From: Beijerinckiaceae bacterium | GTDB taxonomy: Bacteria; Pseudomonadota; Alphaproteobacteria; Rhizobiales; Beijerinckiaceae | Length of the DNA: 14,828 bases | Direction of reading: 5' to 3' | Assembly (NCBI GenBank): GCA_947380915.1 | Contig: CANCSY010000056.1 | Location: 1-14,828 of the forward strand | Shown: in pieces, positions 7,484-14,792 of the stretch | Layout: the number at the start of each line of letters is the position of its first letter | Numbering within the stretch: the stretch's first letter is position 1 | Translations under genes and position numbers: made by a program | The notes under the pieces: generated by a model | Told to the model about the DNA's origin: nothing | The model's input: the letters and a program-made list of their open reading frames with translations, nothing else | Databases searched by the model: none

Positions 7484-8500
7484 ATGGACTCGTTCAAACC
7501 GCTCCTCGGCAAGGCCGCCACAGGCGCCAGCCTCACGCGCGCCGAGGCCGAGATGGCTTTCGACCATATGCTCTCGGGCGAGGTGACGCCCGCGCAGATG
7601 GGCGCCTTTCTCATGGCGCTGCGGGTGCGCGGCGAGACAGTGGAAGAGATCACCGGCGCCGTGCGCGCCATGCGCGCCAAGATGCTGGTGGTGAAGGCGC
7701 CTGCGGAGGCCATCGACATCGTGGGCACGGGCGGCGACAGCTCCGGCTCCTACAATGTCTCGACCCTCGCCTCGATCATCACCGCCGCCTGCGGCGTGCC
7801 CATCGCCAAGCATGGCAACCGCGCGGCCTCCTCGAAGTCCGGAGCCAGCGATGTTCTGAGCGCGCTTGGCGTGGCCGTGGGCGTGACCCCCGCGCAGGTG
7901 GAGGCCTGCATCCGCGACGCCGGAATCGGTTTCATGGCCGCCCCCACCCACCACGCCGCCACCCGCCATGTGGCGCCGGTGCGGGTAGAGCTGGGCACAC
8001 GGACAATATTCAACATTCTTGGCCCCTTATCGAATCCTGCTAATGTGAAACGTCAGCTCGTCGGCGTCTTCTCCCGCGCCCTGCTGGAGCCCCTTGCCCA
8101 TGTGTTTCACAATCTGGGCTCGGAGAAGGTCTGGCTGGTGCATGGGTCAGATGGGCTCGACGAGATGACCACCACCGGCCCCACCTGGGTGAGCGCGCTG
8201 GAGGGCGGCAAGGTCCGCTCCTTTGAAGTGACGCCAGAAGAGGCGGGCCTGGCCCGCGCCAATCCCGCCGATCTCAAAGGGGGCGATCCCGCCCACAACG
8301 CCGCCGCCCTGCGCGCCGTGCTCGATGGCGCAAAGTCGGCTTATCGGGACATCGCGGTCTTCAACGCCGCCGCAGCGCTGATCGTCGCGGGCAAGGCCGA
8401 TGGCCTCAAGCATGGCGCCGCCGTGGCTGCGGAGGCCATCGACAGCGGCCGCGCCCGTGCGGTTCTGGAGCGTCTCGTCGCCGTCTCGAACAGGGGCTGA
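7484..8500 (+). CDS. trpD: Anthranilate phosphoribosyltransferase
   Basis: TrpD joins anthranilate to phosphoribosyl pyrophosphate, giving phosphoribosyl-anthranilate. The product is 338 residues, the normal family length. An N-terminal helical domain carries [22 protein letters not shown]. The PRPP-binding glycine loop is [17 protein letters not shown] (GTGGD at 81-85). [17 protein letters not shown] (109-125) binds anthranilate and [23 protein letters not shown] and [16 protein letters not shown], the latter holding the metal-binding Asp-Glu, are also present. AGGAGAG lies at good spacing before the ATG. It follows trpG by 12 bases, and trpC starts seven bases after its stop, so trpG-D-C-moaC looks like one transcript. 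A roughly 50-base A/T-rich patch lies around 8003-8052, but the encoded residues there are conserved. Confidence 0.98.
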   Translation: MDSFKPLLGKAATGASLTRAEAEMAFDHMLSGEVTPAQMGAFLMALRVRGETVEEITGAVRAMRAKMLVVKAPAEAIDIVGTGGDSSGSYNVSTLASIITAACGVPIAKHGNRAASSKSGASDVLSALGVAVGVTPAQVEACIRDAGIGFMAAPTHHAATRHVAPVRVELGTRTIFNILGPLSNPANVKRQLVGVFSRALLEPLAHVFHNLGSEKVWLVHGSDGLDEMTTTGPTWVSALEGGKVRSFEVTPEEAGLARANPADLKGGDPAHNAAALRAVLDGAKSAYRDIAVFNAAAALIVAGKADGLKHGAAVAAEAIDSGRARAVLERLVAVSNRG

Positions 8501-8507
8501 ATCAGTC

Positions 8508-9311
8508 ATGGCCGACATTCTGCAAACCATCGAGGCCTACAAGCGCCGGGAAATCGCGGAGGCCAAGGTGCGCATGCCCCTCCATGCGCTGGAGCGGCAG
8601 ATCGATGGGCAGAAGCCCCCGCGCGGCTTCGTCCACGCCATCGAGAACAAGCTCTCGGCGGGCCAATATGCGCTGATCGCCGAAATCAAGAAGGCCAGCC
8701 CCTCCAAGGGTCTCATCCGCGCGGATTTCGACCCGCCGACCTTGGCGAAGGCCTATGAGAAGGGCGGCGCAGCCTGCCTGTCGATCCTCACGGACGGGCC
8801 CTCCTTTCAGGGCAAGCCGGAATATCTGACTCAGGCGCGGGACGCGGTGTCCCTGCCGGTGCTGCGCAAGGATTTCCTCTTCGACACCTATCAGGTCTAC
8901 GAGGCCCGGGCCTGGGGCGCGGACTGCATCCTGATCATCATGGCAGCCGTCACCGACAGGGAGGCCAGCGACCTCAACAAGGCCGCCCATGACCTGCGCA
9001 TGGATGTGCTGGTTGAGGTCCACAACGAGGACGAGTTGAAGCGCGCCCTGCCGCTGGAGACCCGCCTCATCGGCATCAACAATCGCGACCTCCACACCTT
9101 CGTGACCTCGCTGGACGTGACCGAGCGCCTTTCGAAGGTCACGCCGAACAATCGCATCATCGTGTCGGAAAGCGGCATCGGCTCGCGCGAGGATGTGCTG
9201 CGGCTCGCCGGTTTCGACATATTCACCTATCTGGTCGGCGAAAGCCTGATGCGTCAGGCGGATGTGACCAAAGCGACCCACGACCTCCTGCATGGTCCCA
9301 GCCAGTCATGA
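8508..9311 (+). CDS. trpC: Indole-3-glycerol-phosphate synthase
   Basis: This cytosolic TIM-barrel enzyme closes the ring of the carboxyphenylamino-deoxyribulose phosphate intermediate to give indole-3-glycerol phosphate. The 267-residue product starts [16 protein letters not shown], as is usual for the family. An upstream in-frame ATG at 8400 lies within trpD and was rejected. Family motifs are intact: [16 protein letters not shown] (Glu59, Lys61), [32 protein letters not shown] (Lys121), [10 protein letters not shown] (Glu170), [11 protein letters not shown] and IIVSESGI (Glu221). It is a stand-alone TrpC, not fused to TrpF as in enterobacteria. Its stop overlaps the start of moaC (ATGA at 9308-9311), indicating translational coupling of the two. 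Confidence 0.98.
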   Translation: MADILQTIEAYKRREIAEAKVRMPLHALERQIDGQKPPRGFVHAIENKLSAGQYALIAEIKKASPSKGLIRADFDPPTLAKAYEKGGAACLSILTDGPSFQGKPEYLTQARDAVSLPVLRKDFLFDTYQVYEARAWGADCILIIMAAVTDREASDLNKAAHDLRMDVLVEVHNEDELKRALPLETRLIGINNRDLHTFVTSLDVTERLSKVTPNNRIIVSESGIGSREDVLRLAGFDIFTYLVGESLMRQADVTKATHDLLHGPSQS

Positions 9312-9793
9312 ATGGCCTCACCCATATTTCAGCCTCGGGCGAGGCGAGCATGGTGGACGTGTCGGAGAAGGACGTGACCGCACGCATCGCCGTGGCCGAG
9401 GGCTGCATCGTCATGCAGCCGGAGACCCTGGAGCTGATCGTCTCGGGAAACGCCAAGAAGGGCGACGTGCTGGGGACGGCGCGAATCGCGGGCATCATGG
9501 CCGCCAAGCGCACCCATGAGCTGATCCCGCTCTGCCACGCCCTGCTGCTGTCGAAAGTCACCATCGACCTCACCCCCGACGCCACCCTGCCCGGCGTGCG
9601 CGTGCGGGCCATGGCGAAGGTTGCGGGGCAGACTGGCGTGGAGATGGAGGCCCTGACCGCCGTGACGGTGGCCTGCCTCACCATCTACGACATGGCCAAG
9701 GCCGTCGACCGCTTCATGCGGATCGAGGGCGTGGGCATGATGGAAAAGTCCGGCGGCAAGTCCGGGGACTGGAAGCGGCCTGCGGGGGGCTGA
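9308..9793 (+). CDS. moaC: Cyclic pyranopterin monophosphate synthase
   Basis: MoaC acts with the radical-SAM enzyme MoaA to make cyclic pyranopterin monophosphate from GTP, the first stage of molybdenum cofactor synthesis. The 161-residue product is full length. Recognisable motifs are the [14 protein letters not shown] opening, [27 protein letters not shown] with the conserved His, [20 protein letters not shown], and the C-terminal [11 protein letters not shown] lysines of the active site. The start is fixed by the ATGA overlap with trpC. In related genomes moeA usually follows directly. Here a pair of receptor genes intervenes, and the next gene is convergent. Confidence 0.97.
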   Translation: MNGLTHISASGEASMVDVSEKDVTARIAVAEGCIVMQPETLELIVSGNAKKGDVLGTARIAGIMAAKRTHELIPLCHALLLSKVTIDLTPDATLPGVRVRAMAKVAGQTGVEMEALTAVTVACLTIYDMAKAVDRFMRIEGVGMMEKSGGKSGDWKRPAGG

Positions 9794-9807
9794 AGGCTCC
9801 GCCCCCC
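9784..9807. terminator. Hairpin between convergent moaC and receptor gene
   Basis: A perfect 7-bp G/C stem (GGGGGGC / GCCCCCC) with a 10-nt loop overlaps the moaC stop and lies 12 bases from the stop of the convergent receptor gene. Neither strand has a real U-run (TGATTT on plus), so it is a possible two-way terminator rather than a certain one. Confidence 0.4.
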
Positions 9808-9819
9808 TGATTTGGCGGC

Positions 9820-10806
9820 TTACTGCGGCTCGATGCCCGCCGCCTTGACCAGCGTCTCCCACTTCGGCAATTCGGCCCGCAGGCGCGCATCAGCCGCCTT
9901 GGGACCATCGTCATTCACGATGGCGCCCACGCTCTTGAGGAATTCGGCGGTCTCAGGCGTCTTGGCGATTTCGTGGAACCAGCCTTCCATCTTCTCGATG
10001 ATCTCTTTCGGTGTGCCCACGGGCGCATAGGCCGCCCACCAGGGCGCGAAGTCGAACCCGGCAAGGCCAGCCTCCTGCATGGTGGGAATGCCGGGGAAGC
10101 TGGGCGACCTCTGGGCCGTCGTCACCGCCAACGCCTTCAAGGCGCCCTGAGCCACCTGCCCGGCCGCGAAAGTGCCGTCCATGATGCAGAAATCGACCGA
10201 ACCCTCGGTGATCTCCTTCATGGCGTCGGTGGTGCTGCGATAGGGCAACGGCTTGGCGGGCACGCCGGTCATCTGTTTGAACAGCTCGCTCGAGAGCTGC
10301 GCCGTCTGGTTCGTGTAGCCGAAGAGGTTGTCGCCCTTCTTCTTCAGATGCGCGACGAGTTCGGCGATGGAGTTGAGCGGCGACTTCGGCGAAACAACGA
10401 GCACGAAGGCGATCTGCGCGAAGGAGGCGATGGGCAGGAAGTCCTTGAGCGTGTCGAAGGGCAAGTCCTTGAACAGATAACGGCTGCCCGCCATGTTCGA
10501 GTTGGCTGTGAAGAGAATAGTATAACCATCTGGCGTAGCGGGGGCGACTGCGCGCAGAGCCAGATTGCCGGTGGCGCCTGCGCGATTCATGATCACGAAG
10601 CCCTGCCCCGCCTTCTCCTCCAGTTTGCGCGCATAATAACGGGCGAGAATGTCGGCGCCGCTGCCCGGCGCAAAGCCAAGACTGATCTGCACGGGCCGGG
10701 TCGGCCAGGCGGTCTGAGCGCTGGCTTGCGAGGCCAAGCCGGAGGTGAAGGCCAGGCTCATGGCCGAGAATGCAAATTGACGACGGCTCAGATCGTTGTG
10801 CGACAT
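9820..10806 (-). CDS. Bug/TctC-family periplasmic solute receptor, Tat-type signal
   Basis: This is a substrate-binding protein of the tripartite tricarboxylate transporter (Bug) family. The 328-residue precursor starts with a twin-arginine-like motif SRRQFAF (residues 7-13), a hydrophobic stretch and a likely cleavage site after ASA (residue 30), giving a mature start QTAWPTRPVQ. The family pattern follows: ISLGFAPGSGADILAR, VIMNRAGATGNLA, PDGYTILFTANS, DLPFDTLKDFLPIAS, SELFKQMTG, PGIPTMQEAGL and PWWAAYAPVGTPKEI. GGAGGGAA sits at ideal spacing before the ATG. No TctA/TctB permease genes are nearby, as is common for orphan Bug receptors. The ligand (often a carboxylic acid) cannot be read from sequence. 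It runs against the trp-moa direction and is divergent from the next receptor gene. Confidence 0.9.
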   Translation of the reverse strand: MSHNDLSRRQFAFSAMSLAFTSGLASQASAQTAWPTRPVQISLGFAPGSGADILARYYARKLEEKAGQGFVIMNRAGATGNLALRAVAPATPDGYTILFTANSNMAGSRYLFKDLPFDTLKDFLPIASFAQIAFVLVVSPKSPLNSIAELVAHLKKKGDNLFGYTNQTAQLSSELFKQMTGVPAKPLPYRSTTDAMKEITEGSVDFCIMDGTFAAGQVAQGALKALAVTTAQRSPSFPGIPTMQEAGLAGFDFAPWWAAYAPVGTPKEIIEKMEGWFHEIAKTPETAEFLKSVGAIVNDDGPKAADARLRAELPKWETLVKAAGIEPQ

Positions 10807-11045
10807 GACAAGGTTCCCTCCGGTCGGGCATGGCGACCGCGTTGCATGATCTTATGACAACGGCCTGCCCCTGTCTCCGCACCTAACCTAAATTTGCCGT
10901 GAGGGCAAAGTGGGCGAAACGGAGCAGCCCAGGCTTTCCCCGCCTGTTTCGCCAAAAGCCCCGTACCGCTTGCCAGACGCCCGAAACCTCACGATGATCC
11001 CCTGCGCTGGCGCGCCCATGAAAGACGCCGGCCCGGGGAGAGACC
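10807..11045. promoter_or_regulatory. Divergent control region between two receptor genes
   Basis: This 239-base gap must contain promoters for both receptor genes. It holds TTTGCC-N5-GGCAAA (10893-10909), an operator-like palindrome. Just beyond is a longer inverted repeat, GGCGAAAC (10913-10920) and GTTTCGCC (10946-10953), with an alternative internal hairpin CAGGC / GCCTG (10930-10946). I see no convincing pair of -35/-10 hexamers on either strand. Ribosome binding sites at both ends are good (GGAGGGAA on minus, GGGGAGAG on plus). No regulator gene is adjacent. Confidence 0.5.
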
Positions 11046-12083
11046 ATGCGCATGCCTGTCAAGACTTTCGGGATGGCCGTCCTTGCGGCCACCCTTTGCC
11101 TCGCCGTTCCGGCGCTCGCCCAGCCTGTCGCGGATTTCTATCGCGGCAAGACCGTCACCGTCCTGATCGGCAACACGCCGGGCGGCACCTATGATCTTTA
11201 CGCGCGCACCATCGCCCGCCACCTCGGCGCCCATATCCCCGGAACGCCCACGGTCATCGCGCAGAACATGCCGGGCGCCGCCAGCCTCGTGGCTGCGGGG
11301 CACGTCTATAATGTGGCGCCGCAGGACGGGACCTTTCTGGCGGGCCTCGCCTCCACCCTGCCCTTCCAGCCGCTGATCGACCCGGTCGCTGCGCAAAAGC
11401 TTGATCCGGTGAAAGTGAACTGGCTGCCCTCGCCCTCATCCTATGGGGTGGTGATGCTGGTGCGCGGCGATTTCGCCGCAAAAAACGTGGCCGACATGAA
11501 GGAACGCGAGACCGCCATGGCGACCATTTCGCCCGGCATGCTCCCCGCCGTTCTGGCGGCCACGGCCAATGCGACCCTGGGCACGAAAATCAAATCGATC
11601 AATGGCCATCCCGATCTCGCCAGCTCCCTTCTGGCGGTGGATCGCGGCGAGATCGACGGCTATCCGACCGTTCCCTATGACGCGATCAAGCGCGTCTATG
11701 CGAAGAAATTCGAGGAAGGGAAATATCGCGTGATGATCCAGTTCGGCGCCGAGAAATCCCCTGATTTCCCGGACGCGCCGCTGATCACGGACCTTGTCTC
11801 TTCTCCCGAAGACCGGATGCTCTGGGAACTCGTGATGGGATCGCTGAAAGCGGGCTATTCCTTCATGATGGGGCCAAATGTGCCAAAGGACCGCGCCCTG
11901 GCCATGCGCCAGGCTTTCATGGATGTCTTCGCCGATCCCAGATTTCTCGCCGACGCCGAGCGCGCCACGCTCAACATAGCCCCCGTCTCCGGTGAGAAGA
12001 TCGAGGCCATGGTGAAGGAGGCCTATGGCATGCCGGCGCCCGTGATCGAACGCCTGCGCGCCATCTACATGCAAGGCAGGTAG
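11046..12083 (+). CDS. Second, divergent Bug/TctC-like periplasmic receptor
   Basis: The 345-residue precursor has a Sec-type signal peptide with a probable cleavage after ALA (residue 25), then QPVADFYRGKTVTVLIG. The TctC fold is suggested by GGTYDLYARTIARHLGAHIPG, VIAQNMPGAASLVAAGHVYN and the late PDFPDAPLI...PEDRMLWEL arrangement, the last resembling the P-x-P-T/L-x-E segment of Bug proteins. It is clearly not a recent duplicate of the neighbouring receptor: motifs, signal type and spacing differ. GGGGAGAG lies upstream; the ATG at 11046 is close to it, and an ATG at 11052 is equally possible. It is co-directional with moeA, 38 bases before it, so moeA may be transcribed from this gene's promoter. 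Ligand unknown. Confidence 0.83.
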   Translation: MRMPVKTFGMAVLAATLCLAVPALAQPVADFYRGKTVTVLIGNTPGGTYDLYARTIARHLGAHIPGTPTVIAQNMPGAASLVAAGHVYNVAPQDGTFLAGLASTLPFQPLIDPVAAQKLDPVKVNWLPSPSSYGVVMLVRGDFAAKNVADMKERETAMATISPGMLPAVLAATANATLGTKIKSINGHPDLASSLLAVDRGEIDGYPTVPYDAIKRVYAKKFEEGKYRVMIQFGAEKSPDFPDAPLITDLVSSPEDRMLWELVMGSLKAGYSFMMGPNVPKDRALAMRQAFMDVFADPRFLADAERATLNIAPVSGEKIEAMVKEAYGMPAPVIERLRAIYMQGR

Positions 12084-12098
12084 GGGCTGAAAAGCCCC
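12083..12098 (+). other. GNRA-loop hairpin between receptor gene and moeA
   Basis: A 6-bp stem (GGGGCT / AGCCCC) closed by a GAAA tetraloop begins at the last base of the receptor stop codon. It lacks a U-run, so it is more likely an mRNA 3'-end structure or leaky terminator before moeA than a full stop. Confidence 0.4.
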
Positions 12099-12121
12099 CG
12101 CCCTTATGCGATAGTGGATCG

Positions 12122-13351
12122 ATGACCGCAGCCTCTCCCCTCCTCCCCGTGGCGCAAGCCCTTGTCCGTGTGCTGGCCTCGGCGCCGCAAGCCCTCGCGG
12201 CTGAAACCGTGCCTCTGGCGCAAGCGCGCGGGCGCACGCTGGCCCAGGATCTGGCGGCCCTGCGCACCCAGCCCCCCTTCAACGCCTCCGCCATGGACGG
12301 CTATGCGCTGCACGCTGCGGATCTGGCGGCGCTCCCGGCGCAGTTGAAGGTGATCGGCGCCAGCGCCGCTGGCCATGGGTTTGCAGGGGCCGTAGGGCCG
12401 GGCGAAGCGGTGCGCATCTTCACCGGCGCCCCCGTGCCGCCGGGCGCCGATACGGTCATCATTCAGGAGAACACGACCGCTGACGCCGACATCGTCACGG
12501 TTCTGCAGGCGGAGCCCCTGGGCCGCAATATCCGCTCCGCCGGCCTTGATTTTTCGCAAGGCGACGTGCTGCTGGCGCGCGGAACGCGCCTCGGCCCCTG
12601 CGAACTGGCGCTGGCAGCCGCCATGAACCACGCCACCCTCCCGGTCACCCGGCGCCCGCGCATCGCCCTGCTCGCCACGGGCGATGAACTGGTGCAGCCC
12701 GGCGAGGCGCTGGGCCCCGACCAGATCGTGACCTCCAACACCTTTGCGGTCGGCGCCTATGCGCAGGCGGCGGGGGCCGAGGTGATTGACCTGGGAATCG
12801 CGGGCGACACCTTCGCCGCCATCGAGGCCGGCATCCGCGCCGCGCGCGATGCGGGCGCAGATGTACTGGTGACCCTGGGCGGCGCCTCGGTGGGCGACCA
12901 TGATCTCGTGCAGACCGCGCTCACCAAGGAAGGCATGGAGCTTGGTTTCTGGAAGATCGCCATGCGGCCGGGCAAGCCGCTCATGCATGGCCGAATCGGC
13001 GACATGCGGATCCTGGGCCTGCCGGGCAATCCGGTCTCGGCCATTGTATGCGGCGTGCTGTTCCTGATTCCCCTCATCCGCGCGCTGGCGGGCGATCCGC
13101 AGGCCGGTGCGGACCCGACGGAGGCGGCGGTGCTGGGCTGCGATCTGCCCGCCAATGATTCGCGTGAGGACTATCTGCGGGCGACGCTGGCGCCGGGCGC
13201 GGGCCTGCCTGTGGCGACGCCCTTCGGCCGTCAGGATTCATCCATGTTGCGGGTGCTGGCGCGGTCTCATTGTCTGGTGGTGCGAGAGCCCCACGCCCCC
13301 GCCGCAAAGGCGGGAGAGGCCTGCCGGATCATCAGACTGGCGACAGCCTGA
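12122..13351 (+). CDS. moeA: Molybdopterin molybdotransferase
   Basis: MoeA inserts molybdate into adenylylated molybdopterin, the last common step of molybdenum cofactor synthesis in the cytosol. The 409-residue product is full length. It shows NASAMDGYAL (54-63), IFTGAPVPPGADTVI, and the MoCF-type domain with LLATGDELVQPG (183-194), the SNT element, VTLGGASVGDHDLV (usually SGGVSVGD) and KIAMRPGKPLMHG, then LGLPGNPVSAIV. A C-terminal beta-barrel domain follows. The ATG at 12122 has only a weak GTGGAT upstream. It follows a receptor gene rather than moaC. Its last 20 bases overlap the end of the opposite-strand gene. lexA, often next to moeA in related genomes, is absent here. Confidence 0.96.
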   Translation: MTAASPLLPVAQALVRVLASAPQALAAETVPLAQARGRTLAQDLAALRTQPPFNASAMDGYALHAADLAALPAQLKVIGASAAGHGFAGAVGPGEAVRIFTGAPVPPGADTVIIQENTTADADIVTVLQAEPLGRNIRSAGLDFSQGDVLLARGTRLGPCELALAAAMNHATLPVTRRPRIALLATGDELVQPGEALGPDQIVTSNTFAVGAYAQAAGAEVIDLGIAGDTFAAIEAGIRAARDAGADVLVTLGGASVGDHDLVQTALTKEGMELGFWKIAMRPGKPLMHGRIGDMRILGLPGNPVSAIVCGVLFLIPLIRALAGDPQAGADPTEAAVLGCDLPANDSREDYLRATLAPGAGLPVATPFGRQDSSMLRVLARSHCLVVREPHAPAAKAGEACRIIRLATA

Positions 13352-14186
13352 CGGCAGCGCGCCGGGTGAAATCAACCCGGAAGCCGGAGGGCTTGCGGCG
13401 GATGGTGGGGATGCGCTTGCGCTGAACCCAACGAAACCCGTCGTGGCGCGTGATGATGGCCAGATCCACCGGGCCGCCGATGGTCTTGATCTGCCGGTCT
13501 GCGCGCAAACGCTCGAAAGCGAGCGACGTGTCCATGAGAAAGCGCGCCACATCCACAGCATCCATCAGGGGCATGCCGGGGGTGACCAGCAAGGGACTGT
13601 CGAGCCCGTCCTCGGGCAATTCGCTGCTGTTCTGATTGAACAGGGAAACCTCCGCCAACTCCGCGTCAGCCTCGTTGAAACCCATGTGGGGAACATCGTT
13701 CAGCAAGCGGGCGATGCAGCCGGTCTGCCCCTCCCAGCTCAGGCCATAGTCCGCCTCACCCCAGACCAGTTCAGGCTCGATCCGCTCCATGCCGTCAAAA
13801 CGGATGGACCAGGTCTCCGGCAGGTCCGCATGTGCGGAATAGCCACTGAGAATCAGCGCGCTGCGAATCGGCGACAGGCAGGCCGTGGAGGCTTCGAGAA
13901 TGAAGGTCTGGAGCTTCTGACAGACCTCTTCGAGGCTGTAGGACTCCTTGTCGATGAAGCAGGAATTACCCCGAAGGCTGGCGCGAATGCTGAAATCCTG
14001 CATCACGGAGGTCAGCGCACGCGTGCCAAGGGCGCCATCGCCGCTGATGAGCACGCCAATGGGCAGGCCCTTGACCAACTGAATGTTCTTGTCGGCGTTC
14101 GTATAGAGATGGCCGCGATGCAAAACGGCGCTGTCGCTGGCCATAACCACGCCGTCCTGAACCTTGATCGAAAGAATGATCGTCAC
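13332..14186 (-). CDS. Uncharacterised proteasome-fold Ntn-hydrolase-like protein
   Basis: No named gene is recognised. Starting at the GTG at 14186 the 284-residue product reads MTIILSIKVQDGVVMASDS. Without gaps this aligns with the start of proteasome beta subunits and HslV: Thr2 matches catalytic Thr1, and Asp18 matches Asp17. Lys33 in NADKNIQLV lies at the Lys33 position within one residue. Further family-like segments are LPIGVLISGDGALG (41-54), RSALILSGYS (108-117) and TIGGPVDLAIITRHDG (235-250). Met-Thr starts normally lose Met, which would expose Thr. The GTG is preceded by a weak GGAT. A TTG at 14246 would add 20 residues and bury the Thr. It is shorter on catalytic proof than HslV, and no HslU-like unfoldase is nearby. 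Alternatives are an inactive Ntn-fold protein or an Anbu-like relative. Its 3' end overlaps moeA by 20 bases. Confidence 0.68.
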   Translation of the reverse strand: MTIILSIKVQDGVVMASDSAVLHRGHLYTNADKNIQLVKGLPIGVLISGDGALGTRALTSVMQDFSIRASLRGNSCFIDKESYSLEEVCQKLQTFILEASTACLSPIRSALILSGYSAHADLPETWSIRFDGMERIEPELVWGEADYGLSWEGQTGCIARLLNDVPHMGFNEADAELAEVSLFNQNSSELPEDGLDSPLLVTPGMPLMDAVDVARFLMDTSLAFERLRADRQIKTIGGPVDLAIITRHDGFRWVQRKRIPTIRRKPSGFRVDFTRRAAVRLSPV

Positions 14187-14272
14187 GGGCGAAATCCATA
14201 TTTGCGATCGAAAGCCGGGCGCCCTGCGTAATGGGCGACAGGCCAATCAAAGCTGAAAGCATCTAGGCTGAA

Positions 14273-14300
14273 ATTGCAGGGAAATCCGGTGAGGCGTCAA
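14273..14300 (-). promoter_or_regulatory. Candidate promoter for the Ntn-hydrolase-like gene
   Basis: On the minus strand: TTGACG (14300-14295), a 16-base spacer and TGCAAT (14278-14273), with a predicted start near 14266. That leaves a leader of about 80 bases before the GTG at 14186. The local sequence is A/T-rich compared with the coding regions. Confidence 0.4.
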
Positions 14301-14302
14301 TA

Positions 14303-14319
14303 GGAAAAACGCTTTTTCC
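14303..14319. promoter_or_regulatory. Operator-like palindrome beside the promoter
   Basis: A perfect inverted repeat, GGAAAAA-CGC-TTTTTCC, lies two bases upstream of the candidate -35 at 14295-14300. Its place suits an activator or repressor site, though an A/T-rich palindrome may also arise by chance or act as a weak terminator. Confidence 0.35.
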
Positions 14320-14467
14320 GCAATTATTATTGATTTTTGCGTTACATTTGCATTCGCGACAGAAACGCAGCAAGTCAGGAAATGGGCTACAGGCCCACGA
14401 ACGAAAAACCCGCCATGCGCCGGATGTCCGCTCACGAATCTGTCAGGAGAATTTCGCAGGAAAATTT
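14320..14467. other. A/T-richer spacer between Ntn-like gene leader and tRNA-Cys
   Basis: I see no gene here. Short open frames on the plus strand run on into antisense tRNA sequence and lack family features. There is no clear terminator for tRNA-Cys; only an AAAATTTT stretch lies at its 3' side. Confidence 0.5.
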
Positions 14468-14541
14468 TGGAGGCCTCGCCCGGAATCGAACCGGGGTGCA
14501 AGGATTTGCAGTCCTCTGCGTAGCCACTCCGCCACGAGGCC
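14468..14541 (-). tRNA. tRNA-Cys (anticodon GCA)
   Basis: The minus strand folds into a standard cloverleaf: acceptor GGCCTCG pairs with CGAGGCC, the anticodon loop is CTGCAAA (GCA), the T arm is CCCGG-TTCGAAT-CCGGG, the discriminator is U and CCA is encoded. This is 74 bases including CCA. U73 and the GCA anticodon are the main identity elements for cysteine. Confidence 0.96.
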
Positions 14542-14569
14542 GCTGCGGGTTGCGGCCCGGAGCGAGAGC

Positions 14570-14599
14570 CTCATAGCAAGGAAATGACCTCCCCGGCAA
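14570..14599 (-). promoter_or_regulatory. Candidate promoter for tRNA-Cys
   Basis: On the minus strand: TTGCCG (14599-14594), an 18-base spacer and TATGAG (14575-14570). This is followed by a G/C-rich stretch and about 23 bases of leader before the tRNA. Hexamer matches are moderate. Confidence 0.33.
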
Positions 14600-14668
14600 G
14601 GCGAACCTGCGCATTTGGACGTTTTCCCGCCCTGTCCTTGAAAAAGGCGCATGACCCAATAATTCCCT

Positions 14669-14696
14669 TTGCATTCGCGGCGCGACTTGCTAAAAG
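14669..14696 (+). promoter_or_regulatory. Candidate promoter for tRNA-Asn
   Basis: TTGCAT, 16 bases, then TAAAAG, followed by the G/C-rich GCCGCTCACGCC, as in the discriminator region of stringently controlled stable-RNA promoters. The predicted start is near 14703, about 14 bases before the tRNA. Confidence 0.4.
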
Positions 14697-14716
14697 CCGC
14701 TCACGCCTCGGCGTGG

Positions 14717-14792
14717 TCCCCGATAGCTCAGTTGGTAGAGCATTCGGCTGTTAATCGAATGGTCGCAGGTTCGAGTCCTGCTCGGGGAGCCA
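14717..14792 (+). tRNA. tRNA-Asn (anticodon GTT)
   Basis: A complete cloverleaf: acceptor TCCCCGA pairs with TCGGGGA, the D loop carries AGTTGGTAGA, the anticodon loop is CTGTTAA (GTT), the T arm is GCAGG-TTCGAGT-CCTGC, the discriminator is G and CCA is encoded. This is 76 bases including CCA. The 36 bases after it to the window end hold nothing I can identify. Confidence 0.97.

Noticed and set aside
12104..12988. Minus-strand open frame opposite moeA
   Set aside because: Antisense to a clear moeA. The composition is typical of shadow frames.
13107..14231. Plus-strand open frame of 374 codons from the end of moeA across the Ntn-like gene
   Set aside because: Its first part is moeA in another frame. 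The rest is antisense to a protein with coherent fold-specific motifs, so the minus-strand reading is preferred.
14347..14679. Twelve-base direct repeat TTTGCATTCGCG at 14347-14358 and 14668-14679
   Set aside because: Several 12-base repeats are expected by chance in a window of this size. Nothing else repeats around the two copies, so an attachment-site reading is not supported.
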